Assembly (NCBI RefSeq): GCF_047495875.1
Contig: NC_092465.1
Location: forward strand, 11,974,660-12,038,659
Direction of reading: 5' to 3'
Length of the DNA: 64,000 bases
Source of the DNA: Pithys albifrons albifrons
Lineage: Eukaryota > Chordata > Aves > Passeriformes > Thamnophilidae
Shown piece by piece: positions 26,601 to 37,100 of the stretch; position 1 is the first letter of the stretch; each line of letters opens with the position of its first letter. Both the position numbers and the translations under genes were made by a program. The notes beneath the pieces are model-generated. The model was given only the letters and a program-made list of their open reading frames with translations, was not told where the DNA came from and searched no databases.

Positions 26601-29600
26601 TGAGCCCTTGAACACAGTCACTGGTGGAGTTGAACCCTATTAAATCAGAAGTCCAGTAAGTGAAATATGAGTGTAGCACCAAACTCCTGTAGTATTTTTT
26701 CTTAGAAACAGCAATCCATCTGTGATGACAATTTCACTACAAGGGATCATTTCTAGCCTATAAAAATGTTACTGGTTAATTTAAATTAGATTCACAGTAG
26801 TGATATCCAAGAGCAGCTGGTATTTGACTGAAACAGGATTTCACTCAGCTTAGCATAGTTGGAAACTGATTAAATGCTTATTTCCCAAGGAAAGCAGGAT
26901 CACTGCAGGACTCCTTTCACCAAAAGGGTTTCAGTTCCCATATCAGCAGAGCAGTAAAGCATGGCAGGTAGTAAATTTTCCCTTTCCAGTCTTTCCTGCT
27001 TTAGAACTGCACTAGACCAATAAATACCAAGGGGAAACTTGCACTGCCAACATACACACGAAGCCTTTCTGTGTACGCAATTCTGGGCCATCCTGCAGCA
27101 TGTTTCCAGTGCAGCCAACACACTTAAAGTTACAGCACAGCTGCTTAACCTTTGGGTCTTTTGTAGTTTAACATTCTTAAAGCAATTGTTTTTCTACTCT
27201 AAAAATCACACAGGCAGTTCTGAAACAGCATTGAAACTTTATACCCATCCATATTCAGGATATATACTTGTGACAACAAAATAAATCGTTCCCTTAGGTC
27301 CGACACTCTTCAGCCACCCCACTCACCTCAATATTTGGCAGCGTTATTGTCACCTGTTCACCTTTGCCAACTTCAAGGTCTCCTTCACAGGACATATCAA
27401 TGGATGCAGGCTTAAAGTCATCTAAATAGAAAAACAAACTGAATTATTTACAGACTTTTCAGGCATCTAAAATATGTAGACACCAATGAATTGCAGTTGG
27501 AGGCTATTAAGTTAAAGCCTTTTTTTGCTTGTGTATCACCTACCATTCCTCTGAGCAGATCACTCCTTAAGTCAGTACAATTCAAAGTCAAGCTTCTTTT
27601 CTCAAGCTTGAGTACAAGCGTTAAAACCTTTCAGTTAAAATTAGAAAAATGCTTTTAGGTTTTAATGGATAAAGAGGCTGAACAAGCTGTGTTATATTTC
27701 AAAGGATAAATCCTCACATAATTTTCAGAAGAATCAATAAATAGTTCTTGAAGATGTTGACCCTGGACATGAGAGATGTAGACAAGAGACTGAAAATGCA
27801 AAGAACAACATCAGTTCTCAATATCCATTTCTGTATCTGGTTTCTGACTTTACTATAACATGGATGTCAGAAGCTGACCAAAACTTGGAGTTTCAGTATA
27901 GTTATTTTTTGTCACAAGCGAAATTACTTCCCAATTTAATATTAGTTACCTTTTTGTCTTTTTCATCATCTAAAGTATTGGTTAAAATAAGTTTTAAAGA
28001 AAAGAAGGTATCAATTTCTGATCCTTTTAAAAAATCTGAGACATGGAAAACAAGCAGCTCTGCATCATACAATCACAGAATAGATTGGGTTGGAAAAGAC
28101 CTCCAAGATCATCAAGTCCAACCCTTGGACTCCAGTCCCTTTACCAGATAATGGCACTCAGTGCCACGGCCAGTCTCAGTTTAAAAACCACCAGGGATGG
28201 GGAATCCACCACATCCCTGGGCAGCCCATTCCAATGCCTGATTACTCTCTCTGGAAAGAATTCTTTTCTGATCTCCAACTTACATTTCCCCTGGCAGAGC
28301 TTGAGCCCGTGCCCCCTTGTCCTATTGCTGAGTGCCTGGGAGAAGAGACCAACCCCCACCATCGGCACAGCAGCTGTTTCAGACCACTATCTACAAAGTA
28401 TTATTTCCACCACCAATGAACTGGGAACGGCTGCAGCCAAAAGGCTGCCTGCACCGATCCTGGGAGACAGGACAGCAACAAGAGGCTCTACAAGGCATGT
28501 GGTGACACATGTGGGGTCGAACCCGCGGTTCCAGGTCACACAGGGCCACTGTCGCAGCCCGGGGTGGCGGTGCCAGGCCCCGCACACAGACCGAGGCACG
28601 GAGGGCACCGATCAGTGACACACGCCCCGTGTCCGTGGCCCGGCACACGCTCCTCGCCCTGCAACCCGCCCCGTCTGGCGCTGCTGATCCCCGGCAGGGC
28701 ACTCCTCAGGCTGAGGAGCTTCTCAGCCCCATAACTGGGCCTGCAGCCACGGGCCAGGCGGCACAGACCGCAGTGGGAAGCGTGGCTGGCTCCAGCCTGC
28801 ACACCAGCCGGGCAGGAAAACCAGGCTGCGGGAGCCGGTGGGCAGGAGGGTCGGAGCTGGCACAGGTAACAGCCCCTGCTAACCTTGTTCAGGGCAAAAT
28901 CCCACACGTCTCACACAACACTTCCAGAACTTCTCATCAAATCAGTGTTTCCTTCAGTACATGGCCACTGGGCTGTTAACACCCGAGAAAATTTAGATAC
29001 TGATACTTTCCGATCTTAAGTTCTAACCAGCAGCTGTTTTCCCTTCTACTCAACTGCTAACAAAAATGTCAGGTGCCCGAGAATATTTCTGCATGTGCTT
29101 TTGACAGAACTTACAAACATGCCAGTTTTCATGTCTCATTTGTTGGAAGGAAGAGAGATTTCAAAACAGATTTCAGAATAAATCATCAAATTACAAGAGT
29201 CAGCAAGAAACTGTAAGGGTGAGAGGTACCAGATGTGGTTGTTAGTCCTCTTTAAAATTAGTAAATGTCAAGTTGCAGCATTTGTTTAAACTATTATAGC
29301 TTTTTCCCCTCTCCTCCCCTTTCAGAGTCGCAGACAATTCTCCTAAATGCCGATCCCTTCGCTCCCAGGGAGCGCAGTGCCCCTCGCACACAACACACTC
29401 TCCAGAGAATCACAGAATCATAGAATCGATTGGGATTGGGTTGGAAAAGATCTCCGAGATCATCAAGTCCAACCCTTGGTCCAACTCCAAGTTGTTTGTC
29501 TCTCTACATACGCGAGACTGAATCTTGGGGATCAGTCTATAAATAACCAGACAACAAAACCAGAAACAGCAGTCCTAAATTACCAGGACTATAATCCTGG

Positions 29601-30221
29601 GAGCATTTGTTTCCTAGCTACCCTCAGAATCTTTGAGCACACACCTCTCTAGATAGTAATTATGTACTCAGGGAGGGTGCACTGGCTCCCTGATTAACGC
29701 TGCCCGCCTTTAACCTTTGATTGCTGAATTGTACGGAACTTCAAAAAACTCAGCGCAAAGGAGGAGGGTAGAGCCAGAGGCTCAGCTTAGCTCGGCTTCC
29801 AGCAGAACTGCAGGGAGACGCTATGGAAAAGGCATAAATATCGAAGTTAGTGCGCAGAGGGTGGCGAGGGGCAGCTCTGGGATACAATGGCCGTTCGTGC
29901 TCCCAGCACCGACTGAACCCGCATCGCGCTGATCCCGAAACCGCGGACGAGCACCCGATGGCACTCAGCTCCCGGCTGCACCCCAGATTCCCGGGATCAA
30001 GGCAGCCACGGGGCCTGCAAGGCCAGGACGGGCCGCAGCCACTCTCGCCCCTCAGAGCTCTGCGGGGACACACTGCGGGCCCCCTCCCCGGCCCCCGAGG
30101 GGCTGCCCCACCACTCACAGCGGACGGTGTGGAAGGCGCAGCGCGGCTGCTTCTCAAAGCTCTCTCCCAGATTGAGCACCCGCGCCTTGGGGTCGTAGAG
30201 CGACGGGACGGCTCCGTTCAT
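17610..30221 (-). CDS. EAF2: EAF2, ELL-associated factor 2 (six coding exons, 264 aa)
   Basis: EAF2 binds ELL-family elongation factors and stimulates RNA polymerase II elongation in the nucleus (family knowledge). Coding exons, in transcript order, are 30221-30119, 27421-27327, 26636-26500, 25794-25649, 22348-22082 and 17656-17610. All introns are GT-AG, and the exon lengths (103, 95, 137, 146, 267, 47 nt) sum to 795 nt, an uninterrupted frame of 264 aa plus stop; human EAF2 is 260 aa. Residues about 14-112 form the conserved EAF domain ([17 protein letters not shown], then [17 protein letters not shown]). Residues about 125-131 are a Q-rich stretch. Residues about 173-202 are a serine/acidic tract typical of the transactivation region, and the protein ends SESGSDSDD as in mammals. 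EAF1 is excluded because the N-terminal exon and C-terminus match EAF2. The gene is head to head with IQCB1. The start is chosen by homology and by its position in the CpG island. Confidence 0.97.
17657..22081 (-). other. EAF2: EAF2 intron 5
   Basis: This is a 4.4-kb A/T-rich intron. Apart from the CR1 stub at 17755-17826 I see no other element. Confidence 0.9.
17755..17826 (+). mobile_element. CR1 LINE 3' terminal stub in EAF2 intron 5
   Basis: The end reads ATTATCTTTAAAGGTTCCTT, CTAACCCAAACTGTTCCATG, ATAG. This is the CR1 3' end with point changes, about 100 nt upstream of EAF2 exon 6 on the opposite strand. Confidence 0.7.
22082..22348 (-). CDS. EAF2: EAF2 coding exon 5 (residues 161-249, serine/acidic activation region)
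   Basis: The acceptor is GTTTGCAG|AGCTA and the donor ACTAC|GTAAGT. It begins [11 protein letters not shown], followed by a dense Ser/Asp/Glu tract with nine consecutive serines at residues 183-191, then a Met/Pro/Gln-rich stretch, then [18 protein letters not shown]. Frame and flanking motifs match mammalian EAF2. The Met/Pro/Gln stretch differs from the human sequence. Confidence 0.96.
24230..24650 (+). mobile_element. Old, strongly decayed CR1-like LINE 3' segment
   Basis: Landmarks in CR1 order: CATGGAACAGCTTGCCAGAG, then TCAGTGGAAGGTTTTAAGA, then GATGGACTAGATGACTTGAA. Divergence is high and the subfamily is unclear. Confidence 0.55.
25062..25089. repeat. 28-bp exact direct repeat, copy 1 (EAF2 intron 4)
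   Basis: It begins TAAGTGAAATATGAG and ends GTAGCACCAAAC. The same 28 bases occur at 26657-26684, and flanking bases differ immediately on both sides. Confidence 0.95.
25649..25794 (-). CDS. EAF2: EAF2 coding exon 4 (residues 112-160 plus 1 nt)
   Basis: The acceptor is TTACACACAG|AGCTG and the donor CGAG|GTAAGC. It encodes [19 protein letters not shown], then the Ser/Pro segment ending [10 protein letters not shown]. The Q-rich run and the SPMDDIER motif correspond to the EAF2 linker after the EAF domain. Confidence 0.96.
26500..26636 (-). CDS. EAF2: EAF2 coding exon 3 (residues 67-111 plus 2 nt)
   Basis: The acceptor is TTTAATAG|GGTTCA, a weak polypyrimidine tract, and the donor is CCAG|GTGGGT. 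It encodes the most conserved core, [20 protein letters not shown] and [19 protein letters not shown], identical to mammalian EAF2 as I recall it. A 28-bp sequence 21-48 nt upstream of the acceptor is repeated exactly in intron 4. Confidence 0.97.
26657..26684. repeat. 28-bp exact direct repeat, copy 2 (EAF2 intron 2, next to exon 3)
   Basis: Identical to 25062-25089. In the EAF2 transcript it lies 21-48 nt upstream of the exon 3 acceptor, where branch point and polypyrimidine signals are expected. Confidence 0.95.
27327..27421 (-). CDS. EAF2: EAF2 coding exon 2 (residues 35-66)
   Basis: The acceptor reads TATTTAG|ATGACT and the donor GAG|GTGAGT. It enters in phase 1 to complete Tyr35 and encodes YDFKPASID, then [19 protein letters not shown]; human has SCEGYLEVGEGEQ. 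It is part of the EAF domain. Confidence 0.97.
28068..28365 (-). mobile_element. CR1 LINE 3' end in EAF2 intron 1
   Basis: The plus strand shows the antisense tail AATCACAGAATAGATTGGG, then TTGGAAAAGACCTCCAAGAT, then the antisense 3' region with AATCCACCACATCCCTGGGC. It is nearly the reverse complement of 5210-5495, so a relatively young copy of the same subfamily. It is in the same orientation as EAF2 transcription. Confidence 0.93.
28500..28880. other. CpG-rich block inside EAF2 intron 1
   Basis: GC and CpG content rise sharply right after the CR1 copy and fall again by about 28900. I recognise no exon. It may be an intragenic CpG island or an alternative promoter; sequence alone does not decide. 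Confidence 0.4.
29408..29489 (-). mobile_element. CR1 LINE terminal stub in EAF2 intron 1
   Basis: Antisense CR1 tail with two ATAGAATC-like units (AATCACAGAATCATAGAATC) followed by TTGGAAAAGATCTCCGAGAT. Only about 80 bp of the 3' end is present. Confidence 0.9.
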
Positions 30222-31060
30222 CGCGGCGGCGCCTCACACCATGGCGGGCCCCGGGGCCGCCGCCGCCGCCCGCACCGGGCATCGCTCACAGCGCCCGGGC
30301 CGCGGGGCCGCCCGCGCCGCCTCCCATAGGCCGGGGCCGCCCGGGCCCCGCCCCTCCCGCGCGCCGATTGGTCGCTGGGCGCGTCTCTCCGCGGATCTCC
30401 ACCAATGGCACCGCCGCGGGCCCATCCCGCACGCGGATATGCAAATGCACCCTCCTCCCGCAGCGGAGAGAGCTGGTTGGTGGAGAGCGGCCGCGACCAC
30501 GCAGCTGTGCGGGAAGGGGGGCGCGGGGGAGCGGTCGCGTTGGAGACGGCGGGTCCGGAGCACCGATCCCCCCTCCCTGCCCCTCGCGGTGGGGGAGCCC
30601 CCGCGCGGCGGTGGCGGGGAGGGGGAGGTGGGGGGCGCGGGGGGGGTCCCCTCAGAGCGCCCCGAGGGGCCTGCGCGGTGCGGGGGCTCCGCTGCACCGG
30701 CACCGGCACCGGCGCTCCCGGGGCCGTGGGGGCACCTGGTGACGCCGCTGGCAGAGGCCACCGCTCCCTCGCCCCCTACCCCGGCCGTGGCTGAGTGCGG
30801 CCGCTTCTGCCGCCCGCCCCGCGGGGCCGCGCTCAGGCCGCCCGGCCGGAGCCCCGCGCTGCCGGCAGAGCCGGTCCGGCCGCCCTCGGCCTCGGGAGGC
30901 AGCGCGGTTGGTACTCCCTCCATGTTTGTTTCCTTCCCCAGGGGGACACCTGCGGCTCGAAGCTTCCAGCCGGTGGTGCAAGAATTGGAGGGGGGATGGA
31001 AGTAGTGGCGTAAGGACCCCGCGCATGCACTCAAACGATTAGGGAGGACAGAGGCTGGAA
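29900..31060. promoter_or_regulatory. CpG island, probable bidirectional EAF2/IQCB1 promoter
   Basis: This GC-rich, CpG-dense block covers both start codons (EAF2 at 30221 minus, IQCB1 at 31093 plus). Between them lie an inverted CCAAT box (ATTGG 30367-30371), a direct CCAAT (30402-30406), an ATGCAAAT octamer (30439-30446), GC boxes around 30344-30358, and an NRF1-like GCGCATGC at 31021-31028. There is no obvious TATA box. CCAAT and NRF1 elements in a TATA-less island are typical of bidirectional housekeeping promoters. Exact transcription start sites cannot be read from sequence. Confidence 0.85.
30119..30221 (-). CDS. EAF2: EAF2 coding exon 1 (residues 1-34 plus 1 nt)
   Basis: The ATG is at 30221-30219 and the donor reads CGCT|GTGAGT. 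It encodes an N-terminus beginning [19 protein letters not shown], followed by [15 protein letters not shown]. The first 12 residues diverge from human EAF2, while residues from about 14 onward are nearly identical. It lies inside the CpG island shared with IQCB1. Confidence 0.95.
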
Positions 31061-31092
31061 TCGAGGGTGGTGTGCGCCTCTGGCTGTGCCCC

Positions 31093-31186
31093 ATGGCAGC
31101 TGCGGACCCCCAGGTCCTGGCCTTGGCTGCTCAGGTCACTGAGAGCAGAGAACAGGACATCCCCCTGCTGCTGTTGAAGTTAAAGG
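31093..31186 (+). CDS. IQCB1: IQCB1 coding exon 1 (residues 1-31)
   Basis: The ATG sits in CCCCATGG and the donor reads AAAGG|GTAATT. It encodes MAAADPQVLALAAQVTESRE, then QDIPLLLLKLK, which aligns with the human N-terminus ending VILLKLK. It lies at the downstream edge of the shared CpG island. Upstream noncoding exons cannot be excluded. Confidence 0.95.
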
Positions 31187-34100
31187 GTAATTAATGCTTT
31201 TCCTAAAATAAAAGGATGAGCTGGAGAACTGTCGGCAGGCCTGTCTTCTGCCTCTCTTCTGAATTATTTCTGGGGGGGCTGGAGACTCCGTAAGGTCGAT
31301 AATGCAGCTTTTCCTGAGAGTGGCACTGAGTGGCATTTGGCTTGGGGACAATGAGCAGGAGGAGTGGGGAGCAAACGGACAGGAGCTTTTCCTGCCTTTC
31401 AGCTGTCACCCTGATGATGTGGGCCCTTGTCCTGCTGATAAGGGCAGGGACCCTACACTTGGTCAAATCATTTCTCCCAGTGCTTTTGGGCAGCCAGCCA
31501 GAGTGGTCATCAGTGTTCATGTTTTAAGTCTTACATAGAAGCGTAATCCTGAGCTCCTGTGTGACTGCCCTGCCTTCCCTCCTGCCACGCAGCCACTGCT
31601 CATTGAAAGGGTTGAAACAAGTCAGGTCCTGTTCTAAATTGGGATGTAATTATAAGGAAGCTATATGTTTCCCAGTGGTTGTGGTTTTGTCTGGCCCAGG
31701 AAATTCATACAAATGGGCCATATCCCAGGTAATGTATGTTTTGCTGCTAAATGTGTAGAGAGAAAACGGAAACCTAAGTTTAGCTATCCTTCTCAATTGT
31801 CATATAATCTTACAAATGGATTGTAGCTGTAGCAGCAAAAATGCTGCCAAAATATTTAATGAAGTTGTTACCACTTTTTCAATTACTTTAAGCCTGTCTC
31901 TGTGTACACGTACTCTTGTTATGTTTTAGTAAAAGAAAAAAGACCTTACACGTCAGAATCTTACACTCTTCTTTGTCTCTCTCCTGCTTTCTTCCCACAG
32001 GAATTTTAAGTAGCCCTTCCTTGGGATGTGAAGGATTAAAAAAAATTAAGCAAGATATATATGATTATGGTCTTACTCAGTACTGCTTGTTGGTCCTTAG
32101 ACAAGACCACTCTCGACTGCCAGGAGGTTGGGCTACTGCTGCCCAGCTGGCAGAGATACTAAGGTAAAAAAAAAACAAGCTAAGAAGTTTTCTTTCTGTC
32201 CTTTCATCTTGCTCTTTTCAAGCTGTATTACATTGGCTCCTGTCCAGAACAAGGCTCGTTGTTCAGGAAAGGGCAGGGTTAAAGTGCAGGGAGCAGTCAA
32301 GAGCAGAGGGGTCAGGCATAGCCTAATTGGTCCTGTTTAATTCATTCACATTGTGTTTCATAGAGCTGGGTAAACTCTGTGGTGGGAGCAGGGGCTGTGT
32401 TGGCTTTATCTTTGTTGTGGACAGTACTCACCAGTGCAACAGTTCTTATCCAGTAATTCCTAATTTCCAATTGTAGATATTTTAAAAAGTTTCTTTGCTT
32501 AAATTTCCTCTTGCAAATGTCTTCAACCTGATTGACTCACAGTTTGGCTTGACTACGTTTAAATATCTATTTAATATACCTATTTTAAGTATCTATTTAC
32601 ATTTTTAAATATAACAGATGACACAGTTCACAGAGACTGTATAACCTGATGTTGTGATATTGTGAGGATGGTGTTGTTAAGTTTAATTTGTAGCTAGTAA
32701 GTAAGAAAACTTTACACTCAGGTCCCCAGTGATCCAATCTGAATTATAAACATCAGGAAAAATAATACATTTTATATTTTCCCCATGTTGTACTTGGTTT
32801 TGGCTTAACTAGGGAGCAAAATTCTAAGGCATGAAGTAATTAGACAACCATCTTTTATTTATGCTGTATCTGCAGTATGAATTTTTAATGCAAGGAATTT
32901 CAGTAAGAGAATGCAAGATTTATCACCAGAGTAGTGTGATGCTTAAATCATCCCCTACAAACTATTTTGGTTTGCAGGGAATACTGAGATTTATTTTAGC
33001 TGTAAAGATGTCCTTTTGTAACTGGATGAATCTCAGCTTCATGCCCAGAATTTACTTTCCAGGGGCTTTAGTAAGTAAAGCTTTACATGTGTGCATTCCC
33101 AAAAGCTATCAAAGCCTAGGTAAGATGTCAGAAAGGAAAATCCATACAAAATCAGGAAGAGACTGCTGCACTGGTATCTGTGCTGAGTGCAGAAATGAAA
33201 AACTTCCCAGTTGTAAAACATGCAGTTTCTTGTAAAAAGTCTTCCAGAAACAACTGATGTGTTTGTGGTGAGTAAAATAAGAGCTGAGATCTCAGGAACT
33301 GATTTCTAGCCCACATGTCTTCCTCAGAGAGAAAAAAAGTTGTAGACAGGTTTGCTGATGTTTTTGTGATAAATAATATTTTTTTATACATATTTTCATT
33401 GCCTGCACCACCTTCATCATCAGGCTTCCTTTATCAATTTTTTTGTCTGCCTGTCTATTTTGCCTTTTCTTCTTTGTGACCATCAGAACCCTTCCCTAGC
33501 ATGTGAAACAAGCCTGAACTGATCCTATGGAGCTAAAGGAGAAGGTGCCTTGGACATGTTTTAAACTGAGAAATGCCACAATAAGTAGTAGAATGGTCTC
33601 CAGCCTGCCAGTGATTCCTCATGCTCTGGAGGCAGCCGCCCTGGAGCCAGTCCCAGCAGTGAGCTCTTGTTCAGTGGGAATTGTCCCATGCCAGTGAAGC
33701 ATTTCTTCTCTGATGACGTGACATTCATTCAAAGCTGTTCAAACAAGCCTTTGACTATTCAGGTTGATGGTTTTTTCTTTTTTTTTTCCCCCTCCATTTC
33801 AGTCATTGTTGTGTAGGGCCAGAGATGAAAGAAGATCCTGAGGAATTTTACAAGAAGTTTCTTCCTTCAGCCATAGACAACCTGCTGGTTTTGGGTAAAC
33901 GCTTGCAAGCACGATTTAGCAGAGCAATAAAGGTATTTAAATTTCACAGTTAAAAGAGCAGAGAACCTCTGTAAACTTTCCAAGGTCGTGTATTGGATAA
34001 GTAGGATATTATTCTAGGGACACTATTAAGAAAATTTATTTATTTTCCAGAAATTACAGTAGTTTCTCTTATGCCTTGGAGTTTTGAAACTGAAATCTGA

Positions 34101-37100
34101 CATTGATTGTGCAGCATTTGGTCCGTGACTCGTGCAAGGCCAGTTTGTTACCATAGGCCTGTTTAGAAAGTTTGGCTACTACTTTTCACAAATTTTAAAG
34201 GTAGAGGGAAGGAATGCAATTATAAGTAGGACTGAAGAATTAGAGCAGTATAAGAGGAAAAAAATCCTTACAAAAGGCAGCATCCCAGTCACGGTAGTGT
34301 CCTAGCTTTGCATATCATTAGTTCAGCCTTTGTAACAACTCAGTTCCCACTGCTTTTCTGCAGCTTTACAAAAAATGGTTTAAGAAGTGTTAAGATTTTT
34401 AAAATCAGATTTGTTGAAGTTTGTTTTGCCATACAATTTTTTGCTGCAAAATTGACAAAAATATTCCATGAATGCTCACTGCATGTTGGCAAGGCTAAAG
34501 GCAGACTTTGTGAATTTATACATTTAAGCACTTTCTCACATTCCTGCCCCTCTTTGCAGAGAAGGGTTTTTCCCAGCTTGGTTTCCTTATGCCAATGGAG
34601 CATTCTGAGTTGTAGAATAAAAAGAAAAAAGCCCAACAAATGAAACCCATGAGTAGTTTAAATAACTAACCTCATGGATTCTGACAGTTTCTTTTAATAT
34701 TCTTGTTTCCCCATATTATCTCAATTTTTGGCTCACTGGCTTCTTGCACTTAGTCAAAGTTTTCCTACAAAGTATTCTGATAGACACCACAATCAATCAG
34801 TTCTCAGAAGGCATCAGTGCAGTAACATATTTCTGTTAGTCCAGTACTTGAGAAGTGCATTTAGTGCTTAAGAAGGAAACTTCCTGAAAGACATCCCAGG
34901 AGACTCAAGTCTTATCCACAATATGTAATTTCCCCCACACTTTCTTATTATGTCTCAGCCTACATGCCACTTGAGTCATGCTTGTGGGCAAAGACTTCTT
35001 TTGAATGCAAATGCAGTCTTCATTATAATTAGTACTTTGTCTTTTAAACTTTGTGGTCTCAGAGGTGACTGGGCACCCAGACTTGGTGCTTGCTCAGTGG
35101 AATTTTGGAAATCCCACTGTACCAGTGGAGATTCGTAGTTTATTCTGCCCTCATTTGCTTTTTGTACAAGTCTTTGAAGTCAAGGGAAGTACTGAAATAG
35201 CTTTCAGAAACTGTCATGTTGCCAGAACACAGAACAGATAATATTGCAGCGTAATTTATTGCTGTTATTTTGTATCTCTCCTTCTCAGTAAGGACCAAAT
35301 ACAAAGTTAAACCTTGGCTGAGGACTGGGATTTAAAACACAGATCTACAGACTCGGCTTTCTGTAGTTTCCTTGAGCGTCCACAAATGAATGTGGGAGAT
35401 CCCAGGCCACGTGTTTTATAGCAACATTTGTCAGCAGTGTAGTTCTATCAAAAGCCCCTTTGCTGTGCCCCCCACCAAGATTCTGGATTTCCTGTGGCCT
35501 GTGGCTCACACCTGGAATACAGACTCCAGACTGTGCATCTCTATGTGCATTCACATGTCAAAACCTGAATTCCTGCTGGTCCTAGAAGAGTTCTGGAGTG
35601 CCTGTTCTGTGAAGAGAGGCTGAAATAGATGGGGTTGTTCAGTGTGAAGAAGAGAAGTCTCTGAGGAGACCTTGTATCTCCTCCCGGTACTTGAAGGGCC
35701 TACAAGAAAGCTGAAGAGGGACTTTCACAAGAGCATGTAGTGACAGGACAAGGAGTGATGGCTGTTACACTGAAAGAGGGAGGTTCATGTTACATTTTGG
35801 GAGGAATTATGTACAGTGAGGGTGGTAAAACAGTGGTACAAGTTGCCCAGAGAAGCTCTGGATGCCCAATCCCTGGAAGTGTTCAAGGCTGGCTTGGATG
35901 GGGCTCTGAGCAACCTGGTCTAGTGGAAGGTATCCCTGCCCATGGCAGGGGGTTTGGAACTGGATGATCTTTAAAGTCTCTTTCAGCCCAACCATTCTGT
36001 GATTGATTGTGGTTTTTTCCAGTCCAGTGTTGAAGCAAGTACATAACGTAGTTGGTTTGGCAAACGGATCAAATTTCTGCTTAATATGGTTTGCTGTCTG
36101 CTCCCAGACCTCCAACTATGAGGTGCTTCTGAAGCTTCACCAAACCATGTTTTAGGAATCTTTTCCATTTTAACTGTGTCCTTGGCCACTTTTTACCCTT
36201 TTCCCCCCTTCTTTAATATTAGGTAAAATATTTCCCACTTTGTACATTACATCTGTGATGCCTTTGTGCTGGCTGAGCTATTATTGGTCTTCTTATCCCT
36301 CCTATGCTATCAAATATTTTTTAAGAGGTAAACAAGACCTCTCTCCTTTTTACGATTTTTTCACAAATGGATGCTTTTACTTTTTGAGTATGTTAAGATC
36401 TTATTCATTGATCTCTGACCTCAAACAACTCACAAGTTGGGTTTTTTATGACTCGTTCCTACAGTTTTGTTGACCTCATCTGGGAATTTGGTGAAGTTTT
36501 GATCTCCAGATTCCTGAGGCGTACAAACCTTCCCACTACAACAAGCTGAAGTCCTTAGTGAAGATACATACACGTTTTTACCTATTTCTCTTTTGTTTAG
36601 GATAAAGAAAAACAAGATTTTTTACACTGGTTCCAAACAGTGACCGGTGCCATCTGCTGGCTGTTCAGTGGGCATATTCAACTATCAGCGTGTGGTAAGG
36701 AAAGTGTAAAACACCTGAACGTTTAGTTATGGCAACTACAGATATCAAGACTCATTCTTAAGCTGATCTCCACTTAGTCTTCTAAATTGGAGTAGATGGT
36801 AAATTGATCTCTTAAAGTATTCAGCTCAACAGCAATATCTAAAATGGAAAAGATCCACTAAAGGGAAGTATTCAAGAGTTCCCCTTCTAGTCTTTCAGAA
36901 ACAAACAATAGAATTGTCTTCCTGTAATTTGCCATTGTAATTCTATACTTTAAAAAAAATAATTTTTTTTCCTATTAAGAGACAGTTGATCTTTTCCTCT
37001 CTGTGATTAAAATATGCAGAAATCTGACTGGAGTACTCTGTTGGCTCTGAGGAGTGGTTAGAGTTGGAAACTGATTTCTGAAATTGTTACCATGCCAGGA

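Larger units (their letters stand above)
27422..30118 (-). other. EAF2: EAF2 intron 1
   Basis: A 2.7-kb intron containing two minus-strand CR1 3' ends (28068-28365, 29408-29489), a CpG-rich block at about 28500-28880, and the start of the promoter CpG island at its 5' end. Confidence 0.9.

Noticed and set aside
28043..28618. 191-codon plus-strand open frame in EAF2 intron 1
   Set aside because: It is antisense CR1 3' sequence followed by the CpG-rich block; the same peptide pattern occurs antisense to the CR1 at 5 kb.
30234..31094. 286-codon minus and 254-codon plus open frames in the EAF2/IQCB1 promoter
   Set aside because: Both run through the CpG island, antisense or sense to the two real first exons. 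Low stop density is expected at this GC content, and the residues (Pro, Arg, Gly, Ala) show no domain.
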